This document shows, piece after piece, positions 24,150 to 35,252 of a DNA stretch of 64,000 nucleotides. Every line of letters starts with the position of its first letter. The first letter of the stretch is position 1. The DNA comes from JAKRSE01 sp943369295 (GTDB lineage: Bacteria > Armatimonadota > Fimbriimonadia > Fimbriimonadales > Fimbriimonadaceae). The position numbers and the translations under genes are program-made. The notes beneath the pieces were generated by a model. It was not told the origin of the DNA. It did no database searches and saw only the letters and a program-made list of their open reading frames with translations. The stretch spans positions 109,066-173,065 of the forward strand of contig CALRMU020000005.1 in NCBI GenBank assembly GCA_943369295.1, given 5' to 3'.

Positions 24150-25046
24150 ATGAGTCTGTTTTGGGGAGTTGACCTGGGAGGAACCAAGGTTGAAGCGGTT
24201 GTTCTTGAAGACCCAAAACGCCCTGTTCCTCTGGCTCGAGTCAGAATTTCGACTGAAAGAGAGAAGGGATATAGGCACATTCTGAATCAGATCAAGACCT
24301 TGATCGATAAGATTGTCTCCGACCACAGCCTTCCTCACCCCACCAGCATTGGGTTCGGCACACCGGGTTCCTGCGACCCCATTACTGGCCTGATGCGGAA
24401 CAGCAACACAACCTGCATAAACGATCAGCCGCTGCCCGCCGACCTTGCTGAGCTGCTGAACTGCCAAGTAGAAGTGCAGAACGATGCCAACTGCTTTGCT
24501 TTGGCTGAAGCCATGATGGGCGCAGCCAAGGACTGCCGCGTTGTGTTTGGAACCATTTTTGGCACCGGTGTTGGCGGAGGCGTTATTGTCGATGGCAAAG
24601 CGCTAACGGGCCGCCACGGAATTGCCGGAGAATGGGGCCACACGGTAATAGAGCCAGCCGGCGAGGCCTGCTATTGCGGCAAGGTGGGATGCTTGGAGAC
24701 TTTAGTCAGCGGACCTTCGCTGGAGAGATTTCACTTTGCTCGAACAGGTGTCAAGGTTGGTTTAGCCGAAGTTATGAAGGCTGGCGGAGCCGAAGCGGCA
24801 GCTGTTGAAGATCGGCTTCTTAAATATGTCGGCGAGGCTTTGGGAAGCGTGATTAACCTTTTGGACCCAGACGCCGTTGTTTTAGGTGGCGGAGTCGGGC
24901 AGATTCCGTGTTTGGTAAACCGCCTGCCAGATGAACTCTCCAAATGGGTTGTTCATAGCCACCCTTCCACTCCGATTCTTTTGCCCGAACTGGGTGACAG
25001 TGCAGGAGTATTTGGCGCAGCCCTGCTGCTTGCCGAGAAGAATTAG
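24150..25046 (+). CDS. ROK-family sugar kinase
   Basis: A 298-residue ROK protein, probably a cytoplasmic hexose or N-acetylhexosamine kinase. The ATP-binding GVDLGGTKVE is at the N-terminus; the catalytic Asp is in VQNDANCFALAE; the zinc motif runs HGIAGEWGHT, then CYCGKVGCLETL with three Cys and one His. There is no DNA-binding head, so it is a kinase rather than a repressor. Fructokinase, glucokinase or N-acetylglucosamine kinase activity cannot be separated on sequence. No clear promoter hexamer or Shine-Dalgarno is seen just upstream. Confidence 0.9.
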   Translation: MSLFWGVDLGGTKVEAVVLEDPKRPVPLARVRISTEREKGYRHILNQIKTLIDKIVSDHSLPHPTSIGFGTPGSCDPITGLMRNSNTTCINDQPLPADLAELLNCQVEVQNDANCFALAEAMMGAAKDCRVVFGTIFGTGVGGGVIVDGKALTGRHGIAGEWGHTVIEPAGEACYCGKVGCLETLVSGPSLERFHFARTGVKVGLAEVMKAGGAEAAAVEDRLLKYVGEALGSVINLLDPDAVVLGGGVGQIPCLVNRLPDELSKWVVHSHPSTPILLPELGDSAGVFGAALLLAEKN

Positions 25047-25091
25047 ACCGTAAACATTTCTTCACTAAAGATAAACACAAGCCGAATTGGC

Positions 25092-25097
25092 TAGAAT
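25092..25097 (+). promoter_or_regulatory. -10 element, leaderless-type, AIM24 gene
   Basis: TAGAAT preceded by TTGGC, 8 bases before ATG 25106. The same GCTAGAAT string stands before the GH127 gene. Confidence 0.55.
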
Positions 25098-25105
25098 CGG
25101 TTCAG

Positions 25106-25777
25106 ATGGCTGAATTTCATATTCTGAACAAAGAAGGCGTCAACTATGTTGAAGTTCTGATGAACAACGAGATGGTCCGAACTGAGTCTGGCGCAATGCG
25201 CTACATGCTTGGCCGGATTGAAATGGAGTCAAAAGCTCCTTCGGTGGGTGGCTTTTTCAAGGCTGCCGTGACTGGTCAATCCATCTTCCGCCCCACTTAC
25301 AAGGGCACGGGCAAGCTGGTTTTGGAGCCAACTCTCTACAGCTTTTATGAACTGAGCCTGATGAACGACAAGCTGGTTCTTGACCGAGGAGCTTACTGGG
25401 CTTCTGATGGTGGAATTGACGTAAGCGCCCAGGCAAACAAAGCTGGCGCCGCCATGCTCAGCGGAGAAGGTCTTTTTCAAACCACTGTTACTGGAACAGG
25501 CAAGGTAATCATCAGCATTCCTGGTCCGGTTGAAATTGTTGACTTGAACAACGATCGATTGGTGGTTGACGGAACCTTTGCTGTTGCAAGATCCGCCTCG
25601 CTCAACTTTAAAGTCGAGAAGTCCACAAAGTCACTCTTCGGAACAATGACCAGTGGAGAAGGCTTGGTGAACGTGTTCGAAGGAACTGGCCGAGTCTGGC
25701 TCTGCCCAGTGCCAAACCTCTACGTCATGATGCAGAGCATGATGATGAGCATGATTCCTACCCAGACTTCTGGTTAG
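25106..25777 (+). CDS. AIM24 family protein
   Basis: A 223-residue protein of the AIM24 (TIGR00266-like) family: beta-strand repeats built around short G-E-G and G-x-G turns, visible as LSGEGLFQTTVTGTGKV, MTSGEGLVNVFEGTGRVWL and the MRYMLGRIEMES start. Bacterial members are cytosolic proteins of unknown role; the mitochondrial namesake helps organise the inner membrane. Here it is a single gene with its own leaderless-type promoter and a strong terminator. Confidence 0.9.
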   Translation: MAEFHILNKEGVNYVEVLMNNEMVRTESGAMRYMLGRIEMESKAPSVGGFFKAAVTGQSIFRPTYKGTGKLVLEPTLYSFYELSLMNDKLVLDRGAYWASDGGIDVSAQANKAGAAMLSGEGLFQTTVTGTGKVIISIPGPVEIVDLNNDRLVVDGTFAVARSASLNFKVEKSTKSLFGTMTSGEGLVNVFEGTGRVWLCPVPNLYVMMQSMMMSMIPTQTSG

Positions 25778-25799
25778 AACTCTGGATCGTTAAGCAAAT

Positions 25800-25831
25800 A
25801 GGGCCAGGTGCAAAGCACCTGGCCCTTTCTT
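25800..25831 (+). terminator. rho-independent terminator of AIM24 gene
   Basis: Perfect 12-base stem AGGGCCAGGTGC (25800-25811) / GCACCTGGCCCT (25815-25826), loop AAA, then TTTCTTCT. Confidence 0.9.
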
Positions 25832-25870
25832 CTGCCCACATCGTTTGTCTGAACTGACAAATCAAGGGTC

Positions 25871-25902
25871 GTAAAATGAAAATGGCCCCCTTTCGGGGGC
25901 CT
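25871..25902 (-). terminator. terminator of the 23S-5S rRNA operon
   Basis: On the minus strand GGCCCCC-GAAA-GGGGGCC (25901-25884) with a GNRA tetraloop, followed by ATTTTCATTTTAC. Confidence 0.92.
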
Positions 25903-25912
25903 TAACAATGTG

Positions 25913-26034
25913 TGTGCCGCGCGACGTTCCTATCTCCCGGATCCCTGCGGACCAAGTACTTCCGACGCTGAGAGGCTTAACTTCCGTGTTCGGGAAGGGA
26001 ACGGGTGTTTCCCTCTCGCTATGATCACGCGAAC
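25913..26034 (-). rRNA. rrf: 5S ribosomal RNA
   Basis: The reverse strand contains the conserved 5S core CCCGAACACGGAAGTTAAGC after the GAGAGGGAAACACCCGTTCCC stretch, and GGAGATAGGAACGTCGC near the 3' end. Length about 120 bases; exact ends are estimated. It lies about 80 bases downstream of the 23S processing stem and just before the terminator. Confidence 0.93.
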
Positions 26035-26073
26035 ACAACTCGCATGTGTCTTCACCTAAAGTTGAAAGACACT

Positions 26074-26128
26074 TTGAAAGCTGCACGCTGGAACGTAGTT
26101 TGCGAATAAAAAGCATCGTGCTAAGAAC
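26074..26128 (-). other. 3' arm of the long 23S processing stem
   Basis: This arm is largely complementary to 29022-29077 over about 55 bases, with an internal loop; the innermost 16 bases (GCATCGTGCTAAGAAC in plus-strand reading) match with one mismatch. It is the expected stalk cut by RNase III to free 23S rRNA. Confidence 0.8.
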
Positions 26129-29003
<2,875 letters not shown>

Positions 29004-29021
29004 TTTCTCTATTACTAAAGC

Positions 29022-29077
29022 GTTCTTAGCTCGATGCTTTTTATTCACATCCTACGTTCCTTTATGCAGCTTTCAAA
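29022..29077 (-). other. 5' arm of the long 23S processing stem
   Basis: Complement of 26074-26128; transcribed as leader from the promoter at 29159-29187 and pairs across the whole 23S gene. Confidence 0.8.
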
Positions 29078-29158
29078 ATGCCCTCGCTCTTTCAAGCGAA
29101 TCTGCCGTTCACTTCAGTGCGCTTTCTTTCGCGCTCCTCTGTGTGGCTGACGAAGAGA

Positions 29159-29187
29159 ATGATACCAGGCGCCTACCGCCCTGTCAA
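29159..29187 (-). promoter_or_regulatory. sigma70-type promoter of the 23S-5S operon
   Basis: On the minus strand TTGACA (29187-29182), a 17-base spacer, then TATCAT (29164-29159): a perfect -35 and a 5 of 6 -10 at ideal spacing. Transcription would start near 29152, about 75 bases before the processing stem. No 16S gene lies upstream, so this promoter serves 23S and 5S alone. Confidence 0.85.
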
Positions 29188-29478
29188 CGGGGTCCCCCTC
29201 TAAGTGAGTGACATTGGGACCTTATCTGCCCGCAGACCGCGGCCAGAGGGGCTTCTCAGGTTCAAATTGACTTCCAGAGGGTCCCGCAAGGTCCCCGGAA
29301 GAGTCCCTTCCATATTTCTAGACGGCCCATCTGTTTCAGTGGTTTCAGAACGTTAAAATCTTTGCCTTCTCTTAACGTAAGATAGGTTTCAACGTCATAG
29401 CTGCCCTCAACCACCCCACCACCCGGCCACGGACCAGGCAAAACATGGTCCCAGTGACCTTTCCGGCCAGAAAGGACC
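29188..29478. other. intergenic region upstream of the rRNA promoter
   Basis: Between the rRNA promoter and the preceding minus-strand gene. No gene, repeat or clear terminator is seen; the part above 29479 may belong to a frameshifted C-terminus of that gene. Confidence 0.4.
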
Positions 29479-29576
29479 TTAAGGTGGAGGCTGGGCCTGC
29501 GTTGGCGGGGATCGTCTTGCGAAGTCCTCCCTCACTAGTCCCAAGAAGAGGTCCCTCAGATCCTTCGGCCAGTCCC

Positions 29577-31418
29577 TTAACAGCTTTGCTCTCCGCTCGC
29601 TTGAAAAGATTCAAGCGGCTGGTACTGTTCAAAGCCCAAGTTGGTGCCGAATCGGACCTGGACACTCAGGCTCATTCCTGTTCCCAGGGTGGCCGGGCCT
29701 CCAAGCGCTGCCTCAATTTCAGTCTCGTTGGGGTTCGTGACAGTGAAGGCAATGATCCGAGCCGCAACACTTGTATCAACCGGGGCCTTGCCCGTTTTCT
29801 CAGATCTCAAGCTTGGTATGCGGTTGATGGTCCCCTTAAGCCTAATTGGAAAGGGCTCGCCTTGTGCGAAGGCAAAGGCGCCATTTCTCATTTGGTTTGG
29901 GTATGCAATTGATATGCCCGGACGAAGGAACTCTCTTCCATGGGTGGCAGCAACAAGATTCGTTGCGATCCTGCTTGAAGGTCTCAGGATCACCTCTTGG
30001 TTATTCAGGAAGCTGTTCCACTCAGAATCATTCATCGCCCCCATTGCCCGCTCAACTTCTGGCTCCATGAGCATCGGAAAGAGGTATCCGCCACGGATGG
30101 GACTGATCACGTTGTGAGTGAGCCACTCATCGAGGTCAGTTCTTCTGGCAGCATCCGGGTGGCGAGCGGCAAAGACACAGCGTGCCCGGAGCCACGAGAG
30201 TCCGTTTTCGTCCCAAGCCTGGGCGAAGGCAGACAAGGCGGGTCGATTCAGGTTAATCGTTCCCAGTTGAGAGTGATTCTTGAACTTGGAGCTCAGCCAG
30301 CCATCCTTCAATTCAAGACGCAGTCCTATTCCAGCCAAGGCCTGGGCAAGGGCTTTCTCAGTCTTGGGTTTGACCTCCGCTATTGCAGCATGAGCTGAAT
30401 CTGGGACCACCATGGCCACCTTTGCCTTGTGATTCTCGGCAAGTTGGGTTAGTACAGGTCGCACTAAAAAGTCCAGAGGCTCCCCCTTCATCTGCTCCCA
30501 AATAGCTTTAGCCTCATCGGCATTTCGTTCCCAAGCATGATCCTGGATCGAGAGTGTCCGGCCAGTATGTGGCGCTGTGAGGAGTGAATCTGTTCCTTTG
30601 AACCCAGCTTCTACTTCGGGGGGGCCATAAAACAACTCGACCTGCATAGCAATCTGCTCTCCCTTCTTATCATAGGTGGTCAAGTGCAGCCTCTGGTTCT
30701 GCCAGAGAAAGGCGGTCAAGGCGATCTCAGAGGTCTGATTGAATAGGGGGCCCCTTTGCTTCGGGTCGGCAAAGAGGAAATGATTTGAGAGCTGGGGCCC
30801 CAACTGATCCAAACCAAGCCTCAGCTCCTCCCTTTCCTTATCATAGGCCGCGGCAAGCTGCCGCACCAAAGGAGAGAAGGGCTTGTTTTGACTGCCCGGA
30901 GAAGTTGAAAACGTGGTGATGGAATGAGGCTCCAGCTCGGCCAATTTAGCCGCACCTATCGAATCCAGAAGCTTGAACATTAAGCGGCCGCTTGGATTTT
31001 TGAAGCTCAATGATTCATCTTCTGCAGGGTTGACCGTATTAAGCCCGGAAAGGACAGTCTTAAAATCAACATTTGCTTGGACGGCCATCTTGTCAATGTT
31101 CAGCTGCCATTGCCGCCTTCGTTCTTCCTTTTCTTCTGCCTTGCGCTTTGCCAGTAGAACCTGGTCACGTTCAAGCAGCCACTTCCCGTCTACATATGTG
31201 GCCTGGCAGTCCAGAGCGGCTGCCAGCCTCTTCATCGCCTCATCTGCCTGGACCTGGTTGAACTTGACGAAGACGACCTGGTCCTCCAGGGCTGGCGGGT
31301 AGGTCAGCTGAATCTGATGATCTTTCTTTAGATGAACAGCTAGCTGGCTGAGAGGAGCGAGGGCATCAAGACTCAGCGGCAGGCTCTGAAGAACAAGGGC
31401 TAGGAAAAGAGAAGTCAT
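29577..31418 (-). CDS. exported protein of unknown function, STN-like N-terminus (paralog A)
   Basis: A 613-residue protein with a signal sequence (SLFLALVLQSLPLS). Residues about 25-100 form a secretin/TonB N-terminal-like (STN) fold: QLAVHLKKDHQIQLTYPP, then VKFNQVQADEAMKRLAAAL and a closing strand. The rest is not recognised but is clearly homologous to the next gene along the strand, for example EPLDFLVRPVLTQLAENHK here against EPLDVVVGPLLSQAAEIHG there, and DEWLTHNVISPIRGGYLFP against DDWLRYEIITPIHGQFVLYP. ATG 31418 has Shine-Dalgarno AGGAG 8 bases upstream. The C-terminus appears frameshifted (see findings): a shifted frame carrying DWPKDLRD continues to 29479. Confidence 0.8.
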   Translation of the reverse strand: MTSLFLALVLQSLPLSLDALAPLSQLAVHLKKDHQIQLTYPPALEDQVVFVKFNQVQADEAMKRLAAALDCQATYVDGKWLLERDQVLLAKRKAEEKEERRRQWQLNIDKMAVQANVDFKTVLSGLNTVNPAEDESLSFKNPSGRLMFKLLDSIGAAKLAELEPHSITTFSTSPGSQNKPFSPLVRQLAAAYDKEREELRLGLDQLGPQLSNHFLFADPKQRGPLFNQTSEIALTAFLWQNQRLHLTTYDKKGEQIAMQVELFYGPPEVEAGFKGTDSLLTAPHTGRTLSIQDHAWERNADEAKAIWEQMKGEPLDFLVRPVLTQLAENHKAKVAMVVPDSAHAAIAEVKPKTEKALAQALAGIGLRLELKDGWLSSKFKNHSQLGTINLNRPALSAFAQAWDENGLSWLRARCVFAARHPDAARRTDLDEWLTHNVISPIRGGYLFPMLMEPEVERAMGAMNDSEWNSFLNNQEVILRPSSRIATNLVAATHGREFLRPGISIAYPNQMRNGAFAFAQGEPFPIRLKGTINRIPSLRSEKTGKAPVDTSVAARIIAFTVTNPNETEIEAALGGPATLGTGMSLSVQVRFGTNLGFEQYQPLESFQASGEQSC

Positions 31419-31551
31419 ACCGAAGTCTCCTGCCAAGGTTCAGCAGACTCAGCACAGACTCTCAGGATGCTTGCAGAAGTGAGGCCATCCACCGTTGATG
31501 TATACCCCTAGTTGTGACCCAATTGGACGCTTTATTTACGAGCTGCTTGAG

Positions 31552-33507
31552 TCAGTAAGTGGCAGGAGGACGAGCTGTTCCGGTCTGATCACTACGATCT
31601 TTAATGGCCTTCACACCCTTGGTAACTTCATCCTTCCACTCTTTTGGCCAGTCTGTAAACCAGATCCCTTCCTTTAACGGTGTGAAGCCTGTGAGCTTAA
31701 AATCATCGTCAATCTTCAATTCCTTGCCGTATTGCAGCTCTACACCAAGGCCAACTTGAAATCCGATCGCGTGGGGACCAGAGATGGCAGCGCTGATTTC
31801 AGCGTCCGTCACGTCTCTCACTAGATCAGCCATGTTCCCCGGAACGCCTGTGAGAAGAATAGGATGGTTCTTCCATCTGCCTCCCATCATTGCCCTCAAC
31901 TGACCGACAGTGAGCCGAAGTTGCGAGCCGACTGGCAGACCATTAGGAATGGCGACGGTTCCAGTTTTTGCTATGTCAGCGAGCTCCTTTCCATCTACAC
32001 GACTCAGAATCAGTGTTCCCGTGGACCGAGCCAACATCCAGCTGCTCCGATCAGAGCCAGGAGTAATCGCAATAGGCTGGCCCCTCAATGCCGCACCCCA
32101 TTCTTGATCCGATAGGCTCCCGAGCAGAATCCTGGTAGATGAAGCCACGAGAGGATAAAGTACGAATTGACCATGAATCGGCGTGATGATCTCATACCGC
32201 AGCCAATCATCCAGCGAATTGCCGATATAGCCAGGGCCACTCACATAAGCTAGGAGGCACTCTTCCCGCAGCCACTCCACTCCGAGTTTGCCGCTTTTCT
32301 CAAGCCATTGCTTAAGCTGTGGCCGGTCAAGATTGACCTGCCCCAGGCTGGCAGGCTTTAGCGAGAAGCTTCCAATGAGCCAGCCATCCTGTTCTTTGAA
32401 TGTCACGCCTGCAGCTGCGAAAAGCGAGAAGAGGTCCTTCGTGGTTTTTGGAGGCGCTGATGCTATAACTTGGTGGAGATCATCTGGCAGAGGCGCGGCG
32501 ACTTTATATCCGTGAATCTCAGCGGCCTGACTGAGCAAGGGTCCAACGACAACATCCAGAGGTTCACGTAAAAAGCGGCTTTTCAGTTCCTCGGCCGTCT
32601 GCCTGGAAACGTACTGGCCAGGGGCCTTCTTTTCCAAGATTTTTGCTATCTCAGGTGAGAACTCCAGAGGTTCCTCACTCCCTCTAAAGCCTGTCACCAC
32701 TTCCGGTTCTAAAGTCAAAATCAGCGCTGCAGTGGCTAGGATAGAACCGTCTTCGCCGTAAAGATTAAGGACTGAGTGAAAGTTGTTTGAATGACGACTT
32801 GCAGTGAGTTGAACCGCAAAGATTGGCTTTGGAAATATCGCCTGGTTGATTGGGTCTGGGAAAGACCATTTAACATCCCCCCTCTTTTCAAGAATTCGCC
32901 CAAGCTGCTTGTTTCTCTCATGATAGTTCTGCAGTGCCGTGCCGAATCCAGCGGGAAAGGTGCGCTCAGCTACAGTTGGTTGACTAGACCAAACAGTGCC
33001 ACTCATCGAGTTCAACTCTGTCAGTCCTTCCGGGCCAATTACATTTAGGAGGTCCCGCAGCAAAGCTGAAGCGGCTGTGAATGAGTAATCCACGTAGCCC
33101 TCAGCGTGCCCGGCCAGAAGTTTTTTTGCCCACTCCTCAGGGTCATATGAGAAGCGTTCTGACTCAGTCTTTAGGGCCTTTCCGATGGCCCGGGCACTTA
33201 TTTCCGATGCCCTCTTGGCTTCTTCGGCCGCAACAGCCTGCGGCTTGGACAGCCTCCAGACGTCTCGCTCCTGCTTCAAATCGCAGGTTAGGGTGTCGGC
33301 GACTCTGGCAAGGATTTCTTCCTTTGGGGAATTGCCCGACTTGACAAAGATTATCTGGGAATCAAGGACGCCTGGAGTCTGGACTTCGAGCCCGACCTCC
33401 TTGCCGAGTTCGGATACGGGGAAAGACCTCCCTGTTTTTAAGTCAGGAGCAAGCGGACTGTCAAGTTGGCCAGAGAGGCATAGAAGTAAGGTGGCTGCAG
33501 CTATCAA
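31552..33507 (-). CDS. exported protein of unknown function, STN-like N-terminus (paralog B)
   Basis: A 651-residue paralog of the downstream gene with a signal-like N-terminus (MIAAATLLLCLSGQ), an STN-like domain at about 30-90 (IIFVKSGNSPKEEILARVADTL), a long middle region, a second small domain near 335-400 that repeats the STN-like logic (DLFSLFAAAGVTFKEQDGWLI), and a C-terminus ending in a DWPKEWKDEVTKGVKA helix. Function unknown; the pair may be lipoprotein-independent periplasmic or cell-surface proteins. The start is a TTG at 33507, the only candidate before an upstream stop, preceded by a G-run. The two genes are 133 bases apart and probably co-transcribed. Confidence 0.78.
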   Translation of the reverse strand: MIAAATLLLCLSGQLDSPLAPDLKTGRSFPVSELGKEVGLEVQTPGVLDSQIIFVKSGNSPKEEILARVADTLTCDLKQERDVWRLSKPQAVAAEEAKRASEISARAIGKALKTESERFSYDPEEWAKKLLAGHAEGYVDYSFTAASALLRDLLNVIGPEGLTELNSMSGTVWSSQPTVAERTFPAGFGTALQNYHERNKQLGRILEKRGDVKWSFPDPINQAIFPKPIFAVQLTASRHSNNFHSVLNLYGEDGSILATAALILTLEPEVVTGFRGSEEPLEFSPEIAKILEKKAPGQYVSRQTAEELKSRFLREPLDVVVGPLLSQAAEIHGYKVAAPLPDDLHQVIASAPPKTTKDLFSLFAAAGVTFKEQDGWLIGSFSLKPASLGQVNLDRPQLKQWLEKSGKLGVEWLREECLLAYVSGPGYIGNSLDDWLRYEIITPIHGQFVLYPLVASSTRILLGSLSDQEWGAALRGQPIAITPGSDRSSWMLARSTGTLILSRVDGKELADIAKTGTVAIPNGLPVGSQLRLTVGQLRAMMGGRWKNHPILLTGVPGNMADLVRDVTDAEISAAISGPHAIGFQVGLGVELQYGKELKIDDDFKLTGFTPLKEGIWFTDWPKEWKDEVTKGVKAIKDRSDQTGTARPPATY

Positions 33508-33599
33508 GGTCTTGACCCCCCGGAGGTATCCGTGTTCTAGGCTACCCAGCTTCTGCCTCTAGCGGTTCCCTCATTCTCCCGATTCGGCTTGCAAAAACC

Positions 33600-33632
33600 A
33601 AAAGTGCCATCCCGAATCGGGATGGCACTTTT
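33600..33632. terminator. bidirectional terminator, 16-bp perfect palindrome
   Basis: AAAAGTGCCATCCCGA (33600-33615) and its exact reverse complement (33617-33632) around one A. The flanking A and T runs are part of the stem, so it reads as a terminator from both sides. It follows the E2 gene and precedes paralog B's start on the minus strand. Confidence 0.85.
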
Positions 33633-33654
33633 CAAGTTAGAGACTGACCAGTTC

Positions 33655-34944
33655 CTAGTTCAGCATCCGGGTGGGATGCTCAAGGAAGTCACGGACCTGG
33701 TTCATAAAGGCTGCTCCGACCGCGCCGTCAAGAACCCTGTGATCGAAGGATCCCGTAATATTCATCCGAGTCCTGGCCTGAATAGAACCATCTGGCATCA
33801 CGACGGGGATCTTCTTGGCTGAAGCAATCGCAATGATTCCGGCGTTGGGGCCGTTGATGATCGCGCCGAAAGAATCGACGTTCAGCATGCCCATGTTGCT
33901 GATCGAGAAAGTGGAGCCAGACATTTCATCAAGACCCAGCTTGCCTTCGCGAGCCTTGCTGACCAAAGACTTGCTGTCAGCAGAAATCTGCCTCAGAGTC
34001 TTTTGATCGGCGTGCTTGATGACCGGGACCAGGAGTCCATCCGGAACGGCCGCCGCGATTCCCATATGGATCGAGCCGTGGACCAGAACATGATCTCCGC
34101 CAAAGCTGGCGTTGACCTCTGGCATCTGGGCCAGAGCCAGGGCCGTGGCCTTGATCACATAGTCATTGATCGATACGTTGCCCGATTCGTCCTTCTTGAA
34201 CTGATCTCGCAGGGCGAGGATGTTCTCCAGGTCAACTTCCAGGGTGACGTAAAAATGAGGAGCTTCCTGCTTCGACTGCTGCGTTCTCTGCGCGATGATG
34301 GTGCGAAGCCTGGTGAGAGGCACCTTTTGGTCGACGCCAGGAGTAGCAACAAAAGCTGGGCCAGCAGGCACAGAAACAGACTTAGCGGCTGGTGCTGCAG
34401 GTGCAGAACTCGCCGGGGCAGCCTGACTGAAGTCAGGCATCTTGGTGGACTGGGCGGCCAGGGCCTCCTTCACGTCCTTTTCGACAATTCTTCCTCCGGG
34501 GCCGGTGCCGGCAACCATAGAAAGGTTGACTCCAGCTTCCTGGGCAATCTTTTTAGCCAGAGGGCTGGCCTTAATTCGTCCTTCAGCCACAGGTGCGGCA
34601 GCATCGGTCGATCCAGCGGCGGCAGCGACTGGCGCGGCTTCTTCAGCAGCGGCAGGTGCGGCGGGAGCAGAAGACGCTCCGCTTCCCCAACCAGCGGGGA
34701 CAGATTCGCCATCTTTCAGGATCAAAGCAATCGGCTTGCCGACCGGAACAGTTTCGCCTTCTTTAAGAAGGATGGCGGTCAGAATGCCCTTTCCGGGAGA
34801 TTCGAGTTCCAGGGTGGCTTTGTCGGTCTGAATGGTGCCGATGATGTCACCGTGCTTGACCTTGTCTCCGTCCTTCTTCAGCCACTCTAATAGAGTGCCT
34901 TCTTCCATCCCGTCGCCCATCTTGGGCATGATCACTTCGGTCAT
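33655..34944 (-). CDS. dihydrolipoamide acyltransferase (E2) of a 2-oxoacid dehydrogenase complex
   Basis: A 429-residue E2 subunit. A single lipoyl domain has Lys42 in TIQTDKATLELESPG; an Ala/Pro/Ser-rich linker follows; the peripheral-subunit-binding domain is IKASPLAKKIAQEAGVNLS near 130; a second linker leads to the catalytic acyltransferase domain ending GSFDHRVLDGAVGAAF, with the active-site His-Arg and DG motif. It transfers an acyl group from lipoate to CoA. Pyruvate, branched-chain or 2-oxoglutarate specificity cannot be decided, and E1 and E3 genes are not adjacent. GGGAG lies 11 bases before ATG 34944. Confidence 0.93.
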   Translation of the reverse strand: MTEVIMPKMGDGMEEGTLLEWLKKDGDKVKHGDIIGTIQTDKATLELESPGKGILTAILLKEGETVPVGKPIALILKDGESVPAGWGSGASSAPAAPAAAEEAAPVAAAAGSTDAAAPVAEGRIKASPLAKKIAQEAGVNLSMVAGTGPGGRIVEKDVKEALAAQSTKMPDFSQAAPASSAPAAPAAKSVSVPAGPAFVATPGVDQKVPLTRLRTIIAQRTQQSKQEAPHFYVTLEVDLENILALRDQFKKDESGNVSINDYVIKATALALAQMPEVNASFGGDHVLVHGSIHMGIAAAVPDGLLVPVIKHADQKTLRQISADSKSLVSKAREGKLGLDEMSGSTFSISNMGMLNVDSFGAIINGPNAGIIAIASAKKIPVVMPDGSIQARTRMNITGSFDHRVLDGAVGAAFMNQVRDFLEHPTRMLN

Positions 34945-35082
34945 TCGATTGGCGTCTCCCGTCTTGCGCGGTCGTCACGAGTCTACCTGCCACTTTCCAG
35001 GGCTGGGCGGTCCAGATAGACCCCTAATACTTGGGTTCTTTTTTGTACCGAGGACGCGGGGCAGAGTAAGACATGGTTCGAT

Positions 35083-35131
35083 AAGTCTCAGCTGTCGCCA
35101 AGTCTCAGCTGTCGCCAAGTCTCAGCTGTCG
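35083..35131. repeat. 17-bp tandem repeat, three copies
   Basis: AAGTCTCAGCTGTCGCC is repeated at 35083-35099 and 35100-35116, with a third copy at 35117-35131 diverging in its last two bases. Gene-free gap. Confidence 0.9.
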
Positions 35132-35144
35132 TCTTTTGCTCACA

Positions 35145-35217
35145 CGGCTCAAGGAGCCGTGGCACCCCCATTTAAATGTCAGCTTCGGGTGCCACTGGTC
35201 CGTGACCAGTGCCTTCT
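35145..35217. repeat. dispersed palindrome pair
   Basis: A CGGCTC-aag-GAGCCG hairpin at 35148-35162 followed by a GTGCCACTGGTCC / GGACC-type hairpin (CACTGGTC cgt GACCAGTG) at about 35191-35212. Same two palindromes in the same order occur at 6648-6714. Confidence 0.7.
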
Positions 35218-35252
35218 CAAAGAACCTCGATCCAGAAGGAGAGTCAGTTCTT

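Noticed and set aside
29580..29620. Programmed -1 frameshift at the end of paralog A
   Set aside because: No X-XXY-YYZ slippery heptamer in the zero frame and no obvious stimulatory structure; mutation or sequence error is simpler.
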